Origin: Anarhynchus alexandrinus
Taxonomy: Eukaryota; Chordata; Aves; Charadriiformes; Charadriidae
Assembly (NCBI GenBank): GCA_008711295.1
Contig: VUYV01000003.1
Location: 8,770,515-8,834,514 of the forward strand
Length of the DNA: 64,000 nucleotides
Reading direction: 5' to 3'
Positions within the stretch are counted from its first letter, which is position 1; every line of letters starts with the position of its first letter. Position numbers and translations under genes: made by a program. Of this stretch, positions 29,301-44,300 are shown piece after piece. A model generated the notes under the pieces. It searched no databases. It saw nothing but the letters and a program-made list of their open reading frames with translations, and was not told the origin of the DNA.

Positions 29301-32300
29301 AGGCAAAAGGGAAAAGAGGGACTTGGGGATGAACAGGATGTCTAGGAAGGATCCCAAATTAAATAGAGGGAGGTTGGTTGGATTTTTAAAAAATTGTGTT
29401 CTTGCTTTGACCATCAGCACGTGTGGTATTCCTTCCCAAGGAAGGCAGAGTGTTTCAAATAGCACTGGAAGTCCTCTCCTTGATTTTTAATAATCATATA
29501 CAGTCTCCATAACAATGTTATGAACTTTCCTCTTAAATTTAAACAGCCAAATGCTAATATTATTGTCTTTTCGGAAAATTACCACTTTCTACAGCACTTC
29601 TGCTGTTTTTGAGAATGAAAAATCCGAGATTTATTAAACAAGTCTACACCTCAGTCATGGCCCTTAGCAACAGGAAGAAATGAGCTCGAACGTGCCTGTA
29701 GGTTGTTTTTTGTTCTTAATCATCCTGAATATCCCAAGAAGAATCTGTCCCATTTTAGGTTTTTGGGAGACTTCGTTTGACCTGTTTTGTCCGTCTGCAA
29801 AAGCAGGTTTTTTTGTTCTTGTCCCACAGAAAGTCCCTTTCGCCTCCAGTTTTATCTTCCTGTCCATTAAGTCTATAGGGAGCGCATAAAACATTGTTCA
29901 AGACTTCTCACTGTTTCTCCACTCCCCTTAATAGAAGGAACTGTAGAAGCACTGATGCAGCGATGCAGAGAACACTCTCTTCTCCCATAGTATGCATGAA
30001 AGAATGTGACCAATGGACAAGAAAATACAGCTAATTCCATCAGCTATAATAACCAGCTCTCTGCAAGGTAAAGAACCAGCCTTGTATCTGCCCCATGTCA
30101 ATGGTGTTAGGTTACTCATTAGCCTTTCACACCCAAGGTAGTAGTATCTAGGTGAATACTCAGAGGTGTTTTCCTTTCATACAGACTCAGCTGGAAAACG
30201 ACAACTTTGTTAACTTCCTTAAATTTAAGAAGAAGCTCAAAAAAAAAAAAGCTCGTGGCACTGTTCTGAAATCTAGCAGTAGTTGAGTGAGCAGTTCAGA
30301 TTTTTGAGTAGGTATGCAAACCTACTAGGAAAGTGAAGTCAGTGTGATGGTTTCAACAGATGAAACAAAAACCCCAGATCATAAAAATACACATCTCATT
30401 TCGTGAAGTATACTATTTTTTAACAAAATTCATTACAAGGAGTACTTAAGAATTATTGCAAGAGCAGTTGGATAATGTGAACTTAACATAGATTTCAGAA
30501 AGTTAGATCTCAGTAAAGTAACACAGGTGTTTTGTTATTAAAAGGTTTTTCCATGAGCTTTATTGTTTATGGTGAAGTTAGTAAATATGTTGTGTATCTA
30601 CAAATTGCCATCTGATTTCCTCTTTAAAAGATCTTAGCTTAATGTTTAAGTAGTGATATTTAGAGTGGCTTTTTTATTTTTATAATATTTTTTCAAAACT
30701 TTTTGAGTTAAAACAGTGTTTGCAGGAGAGGAAACACTTCCGTGAAGTACCAAAAAAAAAAAAAAAAGTTAAGTCCCCTGCCTTCTCAGAACTTTAAATG
30801 GGCAAAACCTGAATGTTAAATATACAAAAAATAAAATCTTACATGCAAATTCTAGAGGGAAAGGAGCTTTCAGCTCGTTGTGCAATGTAATTTGAAAAGT
30901 TTCTTTAATATAGGTTTTCAGTTCACATTATTTTGCATTGTGCTACATTTACTTAAAAACAAACCCAAAAACTGGCTTGCTTTAAAATATTGAGAAATAG
31001 AAATGTCTAAATTGTTCAAATTTATTTCTCATTTCTCCTGTACTTTCAGATATTTGAAGACTTTTTTTCCACATTCATTCCTCTGTCTCATCATAAATTA
31101 CCTAATCTGTACCACAATTGGGTTAAACATTGCCAAAATATCTTCTGGAATGTTAAAATACATTTTAGGATGTGTCTCAGTCATCTTTTGGGGGGGGAAA
31201 TAGCACACTGAGTAGAATTCTTGTAAAATGAAAACAAAAGTTTATCAGGAGTTGACTGGCTTAGGCAACGTTCTAAAATAAGAGTATTGTTCTATGTTTA
31301 AAATAGCACTTGCTGTTTAGGAAAATACGAGTTGAGCAGTGAGGGTGTCTTTAACGTTGTTTCCACATGTCCACATTGTTTAATAGGCATACTCTGAAGA
31401 ACATCATGAGTAGGTCACTTTGAATGTCTGCAAGAAGAAACTGCCACCTCCCTGCAAAGTTATTCCAAATAATATAGGTTTTTCCAGGTTTTGTATAATC
31501 TTTCCTAGTAACTTCAGAAGTGTTTCCCACTGTTATCTGCTTGTTTGTCACAGCTTATTAATTCACAAAAAGCTTGTCTGCTGAAACTGGCTCAAAAGTA
31601 TGTGGCAGGTGGGAGAGGAATTCTCCAGATTACTTGCCATGTTTTCTCTGCAGACACCTAGGTTTGTCTTGTCCTTTTCCCCCGACCTCCCAGTGTCCCT
31701 AAGATACTAAATCACCTAGAAATTGTGTGGCTTCCAAATTTGGTTGGAGTAAAGGCTCACGTCAAAAACGTCAAGGAAAGGGGCTTCCAGTCCATGTTTT
31801 AGAAACATTTGTTTCTTCTGGGAATGAATACCATGAGCTTTGAAGGCATATTTAGAAAGGAGGAGGTCTTCGCTATTGTGAACAGCCTTATATTTTCTTT
31901 CAGTTAACCTTTTACACAGTAATTTCTTGGTAGGTTGTTCCTTAAGGGAATTGAATTGCTCTAAAAAGAAAATTCAGCTTCAGATATTGCCTCTTTCTTG
32001 AAAAAAAACCCAAGAAAACAACAAAACAAACCCACAATGAACAAACATTTAAAATAAATCATATAGTTCTCAGTCAACACAAAATGGAAAATACCTGTCT
32101 GCAGTCACCTTTACCAATGTAGGTTTCTCAGTGCTTATTCAAACTTGTGCACAAAACTGTGTGCATGCTTAATTGGAAATTTTAATCTTTAACTCCATGG
32201 CATCAGAAATAGTTTTTTTTTCCATAGGAGCTTTGTTCCATTAGATGTCTGTGGAGCTTGCTTCAGTTCACTAGGTAGTGAAGACAATTTAAACTGTGAT

Positions 32301-35300
32301 TGTCCTCTAATTCTGGTTACAGGTGACCTGCATATGTTAATTGTAATCTTTGCAGAGCTTTTTATTTTATGTGCTGGTTCTCCCCTCATCTTTCCTAGCA
32401 GGAAAATAATTCTAACTTTTGTAGACATTCACTTTTTTCAGGTCACTTAATAAGAGATCAAGACTCTAAAACGTCTTCTCTAACTGTTTCAATGTTATGT
32501 GGTTAGATTTATCTTCTTAGTTTCTTTTGCCAATAATGAATATATTCCCAAAGCGTTTTTACTTTGTTTGGTTTTCCCCTACCCACAACTTTTTAGGAAT
32601 TGATCCCACTCATACTGTGTACAGCCTGCCTCCATCCTGAACCCAAAGAGAGAGATCAGCTTCTACACATACTGTTCAATTTGATCAAACGACCAGATGA
32701 TGAGCAAAGGTGTGTTTGCGTTTGTGTGTTGCGGGACAAGAGGGAACTTTTTTTTCTTTGTCAAAGAAGCAGAACTAATATAAACCGAACTAATAGAAAC
32801 AGAAATACTGGATGATTTTAACCAAGTTTCACTTAAGCTGATGTTTTGCTGGTATAGTGTTGACAAATTTATGTGGACTTCGGGACTTTCCATTTCCATG
32901 AACTGTACTTTCTAGTTACTGAAATGTAAGAATGTGCTTGATAAGCTGCAGTATAACATTTCAGTTCCTTTTTTGGTTAAAGACGAAGTGAAATGCTTTG
33001 TTGAAATGAGCTTTAAGATCATAATTCTTAGCAATGGTTGATAAAGAAATCACAACAGCTTTTTTAAACCTCTGTCTTAGTGTATCTTTGTGATCTGTAT
33101 GTTTGTAAGTTAACTACCATGTTTAGTTGAGGAAAATTGCATGAGAAAATAGTACTCTTCCTTATGGTTCAGTACGATGGTAGCAATAAAAAATTTGGAA
33201 GACTGAGGCAGTGATTTAGTTCTGACAAGTGTTAAGAGCTTTGGTTTATTTCAGTTAAGGTTTTGAGACAAAGTATACTTTTAATTTTGTTTTATAAATT
33301 TAGTTCTTCCTTAGTACTCAGGAAATCTGACTTTGACCAATCTTTATAAGAATATTCTTAAGGTTGAAAGACAGTACCCTAGCTGGTATGTTTCCTTCTC
33401 TAACTGTGGAAAGATTTTCTCGTATTTGATCTGTAGGTCTTCTATTATTTTTGTTAGAGATGTTTTGTAAAGCATCTGTATCTATCCTTACTCTATTCTG
33501 TCTTAAGACAAATTACGCTTTATGAAATAAATAGAAAGCATTTCTTTTGAAGATTCTCCAAAACTGAAGTGTTCTGGTGTCTTTCTAAATTGTTCCCATG
33601 CTAAAATTTAGAGATCAGGTATAATTTAGAGAGATGGCTTTGGAGACAAAAAAATGCATAAATAAATAAAAGCAACTTGTAGAACAGTGGCACTATGCAG
33701 ATTGAAATTGCAAAAAGATGCAGTCCTTGTTCTACTTCAGAGTCATTAGAAATCTGCTTCTGAAATGTCTGCCGCTATCTAAAATGTTTGGGTGTCCCAT
33801 GCAGATTGAGAAGCTAAAATTATTTTGTGGGTAGAGGGGAAGGAAGTTGTTAAATCTCACTTGTAGCCTCTTGTAGTTAATTTGTCACAGGAATGGTGGC
33901 ATATTAAGTAGATTTAGCTGCAGTTAGGTATGTCTTTTCCAGCAGCCAAGTAAGAAGAAAATCCAAGCTTCTTTTTCATTGAAGTTGTTCATTCTTTGTT
34001 GTGAGTTAGAGATTTATATCTAAAAATAACTCATTTTCTTCAGAAATTTGGGAAGAATATTCTGCCATAACCTCTCCAGGACCTCTCCATATGTATACAT
34101 AATATACATTTACACACATAAAAACCATAATCTGTTTTAAAGGTGCCATAACACCTGACTGAAGAATAAGTAAAATTCCATCAAATAAAAGAGATTCTGA
34201 ATACAAATTAGACAGAAAATACTTATTCAGAATTTCAGTTGGTTTTTTTATACTTACATATTTGTATGGAAGTGTATTATGCATCTTGTTTTTTATCTAA
34301 ATAAGTTTAAATTATATTTTAGCAGTCTTGTGTGGTATAAAGTAAGTAAAGACATTCAAGTTTAGTCATCAGAACAGTGGTAGTAATTATCTCATGTTAT
34401 TTGTTTACCTGCTGCTATACTGTACAGGCCTACATTATACATTAAAGTAGCAGTTGATAACAAGTTGACTTTTTTAATTTCTTAAATGCAAGAGACTGAA
34501 ATGCGACATTGCATTTCTAATAATGAACCTGTTAAAATAAGTCCTTTACTTTAAATATTTTACTTTGTAAAGCATGTTAACAATTATTCAGAAAGCCTGT
34601 ATTGTACTACTTGCCCATGTGAGAGGCTTTTTGGTGCATGCAGATATAGCATATTGCCAGTCTTGTATACTAACATTATATTTAATAAGGCCACTTTTAT
34701 CCCCAAGGCTTTTCTTATTAATGTATTATTCAAACTTTTCAAAACATCTGTCAAATTCTGCAAAGGAACAAATATGTGTTAGCTTTACTTAAACTTCTTT
34801 TTGGACAGTTACGTTGGTTTTGGAAGCTAAGGAGCTATGAAGAAGTCTGATTAATGTTGGGGTCTTTTAGGACAAGGTTAAAACACAGTTCAAAATGTGA
34901 ACTTTTGCAGATTTCCAAGTAATGTATCCAGAAGCAGCACTCTTAATGAAAAGCTAAAATAAATTAAGCTTAGTATATCTAGTATGACTTTTCATCAGTC
35001 ATATGATACCACCTCTTACAGAACACACGTAACTTGCTGATAATATTAAGGAAAACTCTAGTAAGTAAGTTTTTAATACAACTTTTAGGAGTGACAAAAG
35101 AACCTTGAACTGTGTAATATAGATTTGCTTACTAATGCATGCAGTCACTTTCTAAAACCTCTAGAAAGAATTTGTGTGTTAAATTATGCTTATTCTACTC
35201 TAACTTCTACATTGTTCCTCTAGTCTGATTGTTGATTTCACTTTGATTTCTGTACTGATGAAGCAAACTACTGCTCTGCTGAATTGTACTGATTCGTTTT

Positions 35301-38300
35301 ATGTTCCTGCCGAAGTGATCATAAGTGCATAACCTGGAGTGAGCTCTATGAAGAAAGCATTCCCAGCATCTTGTTAACAAGAGAGATCACTATGACAATA
35401 AGTAGAAATAAGTTTTTCCCATGTCCAGTTCTTGCAATCCATATGCAATTTTTGCGACAGCTTAGTGTTAACATTTTTTCTGTTTCAATGACCTGTTGTT
35501 GAGATCCTGACAACCTTTACTTCCCCTGAAATACTGATTGTTGTCATATGCTTTTAGAGTGGTTACAGTAAAATATTTAAAACACTACTTTTTAATATTT
35601 TTGCAATATCTTATATTTCCCTACTTTATAGGCAAGGCAAAAGGAAATCTGAGTTAATTTTGAGATTTCATGGAACTTTTTTGGGAAGGTTTGATTTTAA
35701 AAAAGTAATTTTGGGTTTCCCCATTTCTAATGCAGATGATTTCAAGTGATTACTGTATTCTATTTGATTTTTTTAATATATGTTAAGAGTATATTCTGTC
35801 ACCCAGTTCTGTGACTATGTGCAGTGTGTCGAACCAAAGACAAAATAGTTCAACCAAATTATTTTGTTTATTGTAGAATTCAAAATTACCATAGCCTTTG
35901 TCTCCATATTCCTATCACATATCAGCTGTTGAATTCTTGAGTCTTATCTAATCATTACATTTTTGTTTTCCCCTAACCTTTTTTCTACCTTGATCAAAGG
36001 TCTAGTTCTCTGTATGTGGTAGAGAGGGGGGAAAAAAAACCCGAACAAACCACAACACAAGACCAAAGAGCTGGCTCTGATTGTTGGCCTAAAGAATGCT
36101 GGGAAAAAAATATTTTTAATAGACTATTTCTCCTTGAAAAGATTCTGAAAGAATCTTTTTTTTTTGGATGAAGTATATTGTATAACTGGTTAAGATATAA
36201 CCAGCAGAATCTCTGCCTTTCAACCTTAAGGGCATACTGTTAGCTGCAGTAAATAGTTAGGAGTACAGACATGGCACTAAAATGGTAACAAATTAATTCT
36301 GGATTACTTTCCACAGAGTGATAATGAAAAAATTCTCAGTGGTTTCTTAATCTTACCGTGGAGGTGATAAAATGAGCATTCATTTCCACGCGTTGTCCTT
36401 TGAAACTAGTTATTTAAGTGTTGATGTAGGCACTGAAAGTAATAGAACTGGTGAATTGCATGCTAAGTTGGTATCATTCCAATCCTATTAATAGCATAAA
36501 TAGTTAGAAGTAAAAAATTGTAGCAAGATAAACAGTCATTAAGTAAAAGTTAAAATATCACAAATGACAGCTAAGTACAATTTTATTGAAATTTTAGAGA
36601 TATCTGTGCCTATGAATCTGATGGAACAACAGTCATTTCTTGCAAACGTTGAGGAAAGTTAGAAAAATGCAAGAATGTAAACACAAATGACTCAGGTGAT
36701 CTCAGATAGTACTGACTGATTAATTGTTTCCCTTTTATAATGCACTTTAGAAGGTTTCTGACAAGAGTGAAGTCCAGTATTTTGGGAGAGATGACAGTAA
36801 CTTGCATGTTAGTATGTTGCAAAACCGTTTCATAAAAGAATTAAGTTACTTGTTTTGAACAAAGGTCGTTAAATCTCACCAATGTTTCTAAATAAAAGCA
36901 GAATGTATACTTGACTAAAATACAGATAGTATGATAGTATTAAGTAATCTAGATTCTTTTACTGTATGATGAATCATAGTATTTAGTAATAAGAATTAAA
37001 TGAGAGATTTAATCAGAAATTCCAAAATTGGAGATTCTCAGGCTCTATTTCATAAAGTTTGGAATCTGCAAGTTTCTGGAAAAGGCGTATTAAATAGAAA
37101 ATAAGATAGCGGCTTTCAATTTAAGATTTAGCCTTTAAGTCAATGTGTATGGTGTGAAATTTTGACAGTAGACAATTACCTGTTGCCTGACAGCATCTGT
37201 TTTTCCTAACTTAAAGAATATTTTGTATATATTCTAGAACTTTACTTAATAAACAGATTAAAGCTTTAAATTTGTGTTTTCAGACAGATGATACTGACTG
37301 GGTGTGTGGCATTTGCCCGACACGTTGGACCAACACGTGTAGAAGCTGAGCTTTTACCACAGTGTTGGGAACAGGTAACTGATTATTTTGTGCTTTATGC
37401 TGGAAAATTAGTTAAAACTTAATAAATGTTGAGTTTTATTTGTTTGAGGGGAGGCTGTTTTGGATTTGTTTTTCAGTGAATGGCAGTTCAAAGCATTTTT
37501 CAGAAAGGTATTTGGATGCTCTTTGTCCTCATTATATGTAATTTTATATAACATTAAAAAGAACTCAGAAGCAGAAAATTCATCAAAGATTTTCTGGAGA
37601 TCCTAGTTACCTGCATATGCCTGCATATGTTTGTTGTTTGAAATGTAGATATGCACGTGTTCATCATCAGTGTTGCCTAACCTCTTGCCAGGTAGGTGCC
37701 TTTATAATTCATACTGTGATTTCCAAACTGTTGGAAACCCATTTTCATTCAAAGATTTCATTTGCTGATTTTTATATTGTAATAACTTCCTGGAAGTTCC
37801 ATACTTCAGCTAGTTTATTTTCTTAAACAGGAAATTAAAGATCAAAGTCCCCTGTAGATGGGCGTGATTTTACACCTGTAAGATCAGCCTGAAGTTTACA
37901 TGTAAATTCTAGAATCACAGTGGCCTTTTCCACAGATATTCTAAACTAATAGAAATAACTGGACAACCAAACTGAAATGCTCTTACGGTTTCATCTGAGG
38001 CATAGAAACAGAACAACATGAGTTCAGGTGAAAATGCGTGGTATTTTCCTATCATAATGAAGAAAAGGGAGTTCATAATTGCTTAAAAGACAGTGAATAA
38101 CTAAGCCATGACAGAGTGGCAATGCTTTCTTTGATGGCACAGTCTTTCTGGTCTGATAATTGTCTACTGATTCTTGCATAACTCAGCCATCTGTGTTTCA
38201 CAATAAAGTCCAAGCTTTAATAGTCTTAATGCCTTCTGACAGTAGAAGTATGTATTATATGCAACATTTGTGTATCTATTGATTAAACAAAGGACTCATG

Positions 38301-41300
38301 GCAATAGTAGCTGAACACAAAATAAAAGACATTTTGTTTTCTTAGTCTTTCTCATGAAATTTAAACAGTGTTTAAAAAAAAGTCTCACCTCAGTAAGAGC
38401 CCATCTTCATCATACCAGTTTCTTGTTAATTGCTGATGCAGAAGAGAAACCAGTCCAACTGTAACAGTACTGCATATCAGGCTGCCAAGGCATATGTCAT
38501 CATGCATTTATTTAATGCAGTTTGCCAGACTTGTTTGCAGTACTGAAACGAGGTCATTATTTTCTCCAGCAAAATACCAGCTGAATCTCATTGTCACAAG
38601 ACAGAATTTGTAGAAGGAACTCAAAAATACATGTAATCTTCTACCTTTTCTCAATAGATGCTTTAATCACAGGAGCATTCATGCAGTTGGTCTCCAACTG
38701 AAATCTATTTACAGATGCAAAGGACTGGGCCCTCAGAAGATTCAGCATTTTCTTCCACACATTCTGGAGCTTAGACTTATCAGGCTAGTCTTTGTGATCT
38801 TTCTACCTGCTCTTTGCAGGTAGAGGTTGGTAGCTGGCTCATCTGAGTTTAGATCAAGGCTCTGTGAATGCTAGAAGTTCCCATAGAACTAGTGATCATT
38901 TAAATGGCTTCTAAAATTGTGCTGCTGCTTATTAAAGACAAAAGGAAAAGAAACAGTAATAAACATTTTAGTTATGTTTAAGTTTCCAAGGGTGAATAAT
39001 CTTCCCTGAACACAAACCTTATAGAAACTTGAGCCTTTTTCCTCCAGTGCATCAGTATGTCTTTGCAGTATCAGGGGTGATATTTATATTGTCTTGCCAG
39101 TCCGCCTAAACTGGTTGAAGCTAGTCTTTGCTGTTTCCCTCAGGTAGGCAGATCTCCAGAAGGCAAAGTGTATCTGTTACCAGTAGGGAATTTGCATTTG
39201 GAAAGATGGCACATAAGTCACAGATACTGTAGTAGGCTGTTGCGTGCCTATAATGTTTCTCATCTATGACATCTCTGTACTTCAAAAAAATATTACAGCT
39301 GCCCTAGTGATGAATGAATGCAAAATAATGATAGTCACTCAAAGAAGGTTCTCCCATGCTTGAGACTTCAGTTTAGTCCTGAAGCTAATTTGTTTGTTTG
39401 AGTCTCAAATTATCTTTGCCACACTTCATTCTTGAGAGAGTTCTTGGTGGCTTCAGATCAGAACAGTGAGAAAGCTGATGACATTAATAGTACATCAATG
39501 GTCAGGTTCAGTGTGCTGTGGAAATAAAGTTGAGGTAAGAGGTTGTCCAAAGTTGATTTATTACTATGTCTTCATCTGTAGTTTCTCCCAAGCCAGTAGA
39601 ATTGAGAGAATCGTAGAATGGCTGAGGGTGGACGGGACCTTTGAACATCTTGTAGTCCAAGCCCCCTGCTTAAAACAGAGTCAACTAGAACAGGTTGCTC
39701 AAGACCTAGTCCAGTCTGGTTTTGAATATGTCTGTGGGTGGAGGCTCTGTAACATCTCTGGGCAACATGTTCCAAGGTTTGGCAGCTCTCCCAGTAAAAC
39801 CTAATTTCCTGTATTTCAATTTGTATCCATTTTCTCTTGTCCTTTCATTGGGCACCTCTGTGGTTTTTATCTCTCTGCAGATAGATATGGGTATTAGTAT
39901 ATATGGATAAGAACCCTCCTGAGCACGCTGCCTCTTCTCAAGACTAAACAATCCCAACTTTCTCTGCCTTCCCCCGTATATCAGATACACCTATCTCTTA
40001 ATCATCTTTATATCTCTCTGCTGGACTTGCTTCAGTATGTCTTTGCATCTGTAGCTGGGAAGCCCAGAACCGTACACAGCACTCCAAATGTCATCTCACC
40101 AGTGCTGAGTAGAGAGGGATAATCACTTTCCTTACCTGCTGATGATGCTTATCCTAGTGCTGCTCAGGATACCACTGGTCTTCCTTGCTGCAGGGATTGC
40201 ATTGCTGGCTCTGCTTGATATCTGTCAAGCCCTCCGGGTCCTTCTCTGCTAACCTCCTTTCCAGACAGTTGGCCCCCAGTCAGTTCCCCAGGGAATTACT
40301 TCTGCTCAGATTCAGGACGTTGCACTTACCTTTCTTGAACTTCAAAAGGGTCCTGTCTGCCTATTTGTCCAGCCTGTTGAGGTGCTCCTGAATGGCAGTA
40401 CACCCATCCGTGTATATCAACCACTCCTTCCAGTTTTGTGTCATCTGCATAACTGTTGAGGTGTATTCTGTCTTGTCATCCAGGTCATTAATGAACATGT
40501 TACACATCTTCGTAGTTGGCCCCAGAATCAACCCTTGGGGTGCACTGCTGGGGACTGGCCCCAGCTGCAACTCTTTGAGCCTGTGATTAGTTCAGCCAGT
40601 TTTCCATCTGCCTCGCTGTCTTTACCTAGCCCAGACTTCATCAGTTTGTGAATGAGGATGTTATGGGAAACAGTATCAAAAGTCTTGCTGAAGTCCAGAT
40701 AAACAATATTCACTGCTCTCCACTTGTTCACTGAGCCAGTCATCTTGGAAGGCTATCAGGTTGGTCATGCATGGTTTTTTCTGTATAAATACATGCTGAC
40801 TGTTCCCAATCACCTTCTTGTCCTTCATATAGAACCATAGAATGGTTTAGGTTGGAAAGGGCCTTAAAGATCATCTAGTTCCGACCCCACCTGCCATGGG
40901 CGTTTGGAAATGCTTTCTAGGGTTAATTGTTCCAGCCTCTACCCAGGTGACCATTAAAGTTGACTCCACTGGCATGCAAACTTGGTTCAGAAGTATCAAT
41001 ATTAAATTTGTAAGGCACCATTTTCTAATGGCCTTTGAGTGGAAAGGGGAGGTAAGTAGCCCAGGATCAAGAGGTTCTCAGGAATAGAAGCTGTTTTCAG
41101 TCACACTTTAGAGACGCAACATGTTTATGCTGGACTTGAGGGCAGAACTTCAATAGCATGCAAATTCTACTTGGTTTAGTATATGTGTCTTTTTTTGACC
41201 TCAGTTGCTCAGCAAGACCTAGGGAGCCATGCTACACTGGTTGGCTCAGAGCACTAGAGGGCACTTGTGTAGTTCTTAGAGGAATGGCACTCCTGAAGGG

Positions 41301-44300
41301 CTACACAAGACAAAATATTTCATGACGTGCCAGCTCAGAAGTTCATATTCTCATATTATTTTAAGTCTAGCAGCCCATACACTGCTTTTTACTTCATATA
41401 GGTACATACTTCTCAGATTTTTCTCTTACTATAAGCTCTATCTTATAGGGCAACTAGAGAAGGCTGTATCTGCCTTGCTTTTATGCCTCAGTGCAAGAAT
41501 TTGAGGCTGCTTAGTATCCATATGCAACTTTTACAGACACCATTAATGCTTATCTAAGAGGTGCAGACGTATCCCTCCGTTGCAGTTCATTCTAACCACA
41601 TTTTGAATACTGGTTACTGCAAAGCAAATAGCCATTCTGTTTCTCTTTACCAGATCAACCACAAATACCCAGAGAGACGGTTACTGGTAGCAGAATCCTG
41701 TGGAGCTCTAGCACCTTACCTTCCAGTAAGTATTAATACTGACTCTAAATACTTTGCTAGTGAAAGCAAGGTGAAAATCTGTTTCATAATGTAAACATCC
41801 TTTATCATTTTGCATATTCCCAAGGGTGTATGGTATGCATAGACAGTCACATTGTCTTCTACTTTTTATCAGGCATGTGAGATTCAACAGATGACATTAA
41901 GGAGGAGATAGCTTATTATAAAGTAATACAGGTCAATCTACCTATAAAATGTGTTTAAAAACAGTATGTTCTGAGAAAATCATCTTTGTTTCAGTAAAGA
42001 TGAAGTAAAGATAGTTAGGACCAATTAAGGAAATAATCTCTGAAAAAATAATTGGCACCCAATAATAGAGTTCTTCAGACACTGTGGAATGTTGCGTGAA
42101 CAGTGCTGCCAGTCAAAAGAAGCAGCAAAATTAAGTCAGTGGCAAACTAGAATTTGAAGTTTCAGAGAAAATGAAAATAACCCAAATTAAAAACCCACTC
42201 TTCCAATTTAGCAATGGAGTGATTAAAGATTCTGTTTAAAGTTTAGGCCTATAGTAGTTTTTTGCTGTTAGTTATTTTTGGTACATGGTTCCATATGAAT
42301 TGAAGGACCTGAGTTCTGTACTTGGTAGGACAAAAGGCTGTCTAATGAGGCTACTGGCATTTTATATTCATTCATCTTCTGTTGTGAAAACTGAATGCAT
42401 AATATTCAAAGGGATCCATGGTTGGAGGAAAGGACATTTTTTGTAAGCACTAATAGGAGTGCAAATTATTTATAAAAATTGTTATAAACCCACATTTCTT
42501 GTTTCATTGGGTTTAACAAGTATGCTTCTTGTTTATAAACAGAAAGAAATCCGTAGTTCGTTAGTACTTTCCATGCTGCAGCAAATGTTAATGGAAGATA
42601 AGGCAGATCTGGTACGAGAAGCTGTGATCAAAAGCCTTGGCATCATTATGGGATATATTGATGATCCAGACAAATACCAACAGGTATAATTTGGTTTAGG
42701 TTTTGTATGTATGAAATGTCTTCTATAGTTATTTCATTAATAGGGGGATGCATAATTTCATGTACTTTTATTAAAACTTTTCAGATACTTTTAAAAATTT
42801 TGATGGTTTAAATGAATGTTGATTTTTGTTGTATCACCGAAACCAAAAAGAAAACATATACATACAGGTGCCTATAGAACCTCAGGTGTAAGCCTCATAC
42901 AGTAGCTTCTCTAATAATTCATAATTTGCCTTCAAGAACATATGACTTCATTGGCCACCTGATACTATTAGCCAACTTGATATCATCACTTGCTGACAAA
43001 GATTCATCTAGTGCAACAAAGCCTACTTGTAGTTCAACTTAATATTACTTAATAATGTTTTAGGTAAGTGAAAATGACGAATTCTGTCTTTTGAGGTCTT
43101 GAAGGCAGAGTGGTGAAATGTGTTTGTATTCTGATGACTGTAGAGTAATACTAGCAGGGTCATTGGACCACCTACTTCACCTTTGTAGGTGGGCTGGGGA
43201 ATATTGGCTGAAGGCTCCATGTACTACATTGTTTTATGTTTATTAGTGTAAAATTTTAAAAACAGATTATAATCTTTTTGTAGACTACGTTTTTGTGTAG
43301 CAAACGTCAGCGTGAATTTTAGGAAAAGTAATTATATTCTTTATTTTGCCAGGGCTTTGAATTGCTGCTTTCAGCTTTAGGAGACCCTTCAGAACGTGTA
43401 GTTAGTGCAACGCATCAGGTATTTTTACCTGCCTACGCTGCCTGGACAACAGAACTTGGAAATTTACAGTTCCATCTTATACCTACACTGCTTAATAAAA
43501 TTGAAAAATTGCTCAGGGTATGTGTCTCAACATTGGAGAGTTTTCTTTGTATTTTTATTACATATGCAGACTTTTTTAAAAAAATACAAAAATGTAAATA
43601 ATTGCTGCTTAATGTTCTATGGGGGAAAATTTTCTGGAGTTTTTTTGTTGTAACTCCATAACTTTTACTTGTCCTTTGGAAGAAAGAAAAAAATGCCACC
43701 ACCAAAACCCTCAAAACCCGATGAAAAACAAATGGATGCTTCTTTAACAATGTTTTACTTTACAGCTCAATAATCAAAGTGCAGTTCAGAAAACACTTGC
43801 TTGAGGCTGTGACCAGATGATGTGTGTTACTCTATTTGCCCTATATTTAAATTGTTTTAAATCGCATAGTGTGGTTTTAATCAAGTGCATTATTTATTAA
43901 AAAAAATAATAATTGAATGGTTTAGTTAAGTGGTTTGCAATTATGAACCAGTTTGCACGCTTGATTTGGTAGATACCTGGAAAGTTCTGGAAAATAGGGT
44001 ATCTCATAATAATCTAACGCATTTAACCAAGGTGCTTATTTTCAGAGTACAGGCAACTAGTTTATTCAGTTTTTAGATGCATTGGTCCCCAAGACCAAGG
44101 AATCCCCTTTCCAAAACATGCTGAAAATTCTTCTTTCAGAATATTTATATGTTCATCGATATGAACCACTAAATGCCAAAGGTGATATTGCTTAAATTTT
44201 TTGAGAAGTGACTTAAGGGTGACAAGGGGACTTGGACGGTTAGGGTTAGGATAAATTACTATATAATTAGTGTTTCTGTGTAGAAGCTCATCACAGATGT

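Larger units (their letters stand above)
37375..41653 (+). other. RELCH intron 12
   Basis: 4279 nt. Its main content is the antisense CR1 block at about 39588-40945. A 9-bp-stem hairpin is at 38802-38824. The stretch 38380-38930 is slightly richer in GC but gave no recognisable family. Confidence 0.8.

Noticed and set aside
29664..29894. Overlapping open frames on both strands in intron 10
   Set aside because: Neither matches a family that I know and each is short; overlapping frames on both strands suggest chance absence of stops.
36137..36170. Hairpin plus T-run resembling an intrinsic terminator
   Set aside because: This is a vertebrate intron; such terminators do not act on RNA polymerase II and the pattern is expected in AT-rich DNA.
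40361..40743. Antisense frames with reverse transcriptase motifs as a host gene
   Set aside because: They belong to a truncated, frameshifted CR1 element.
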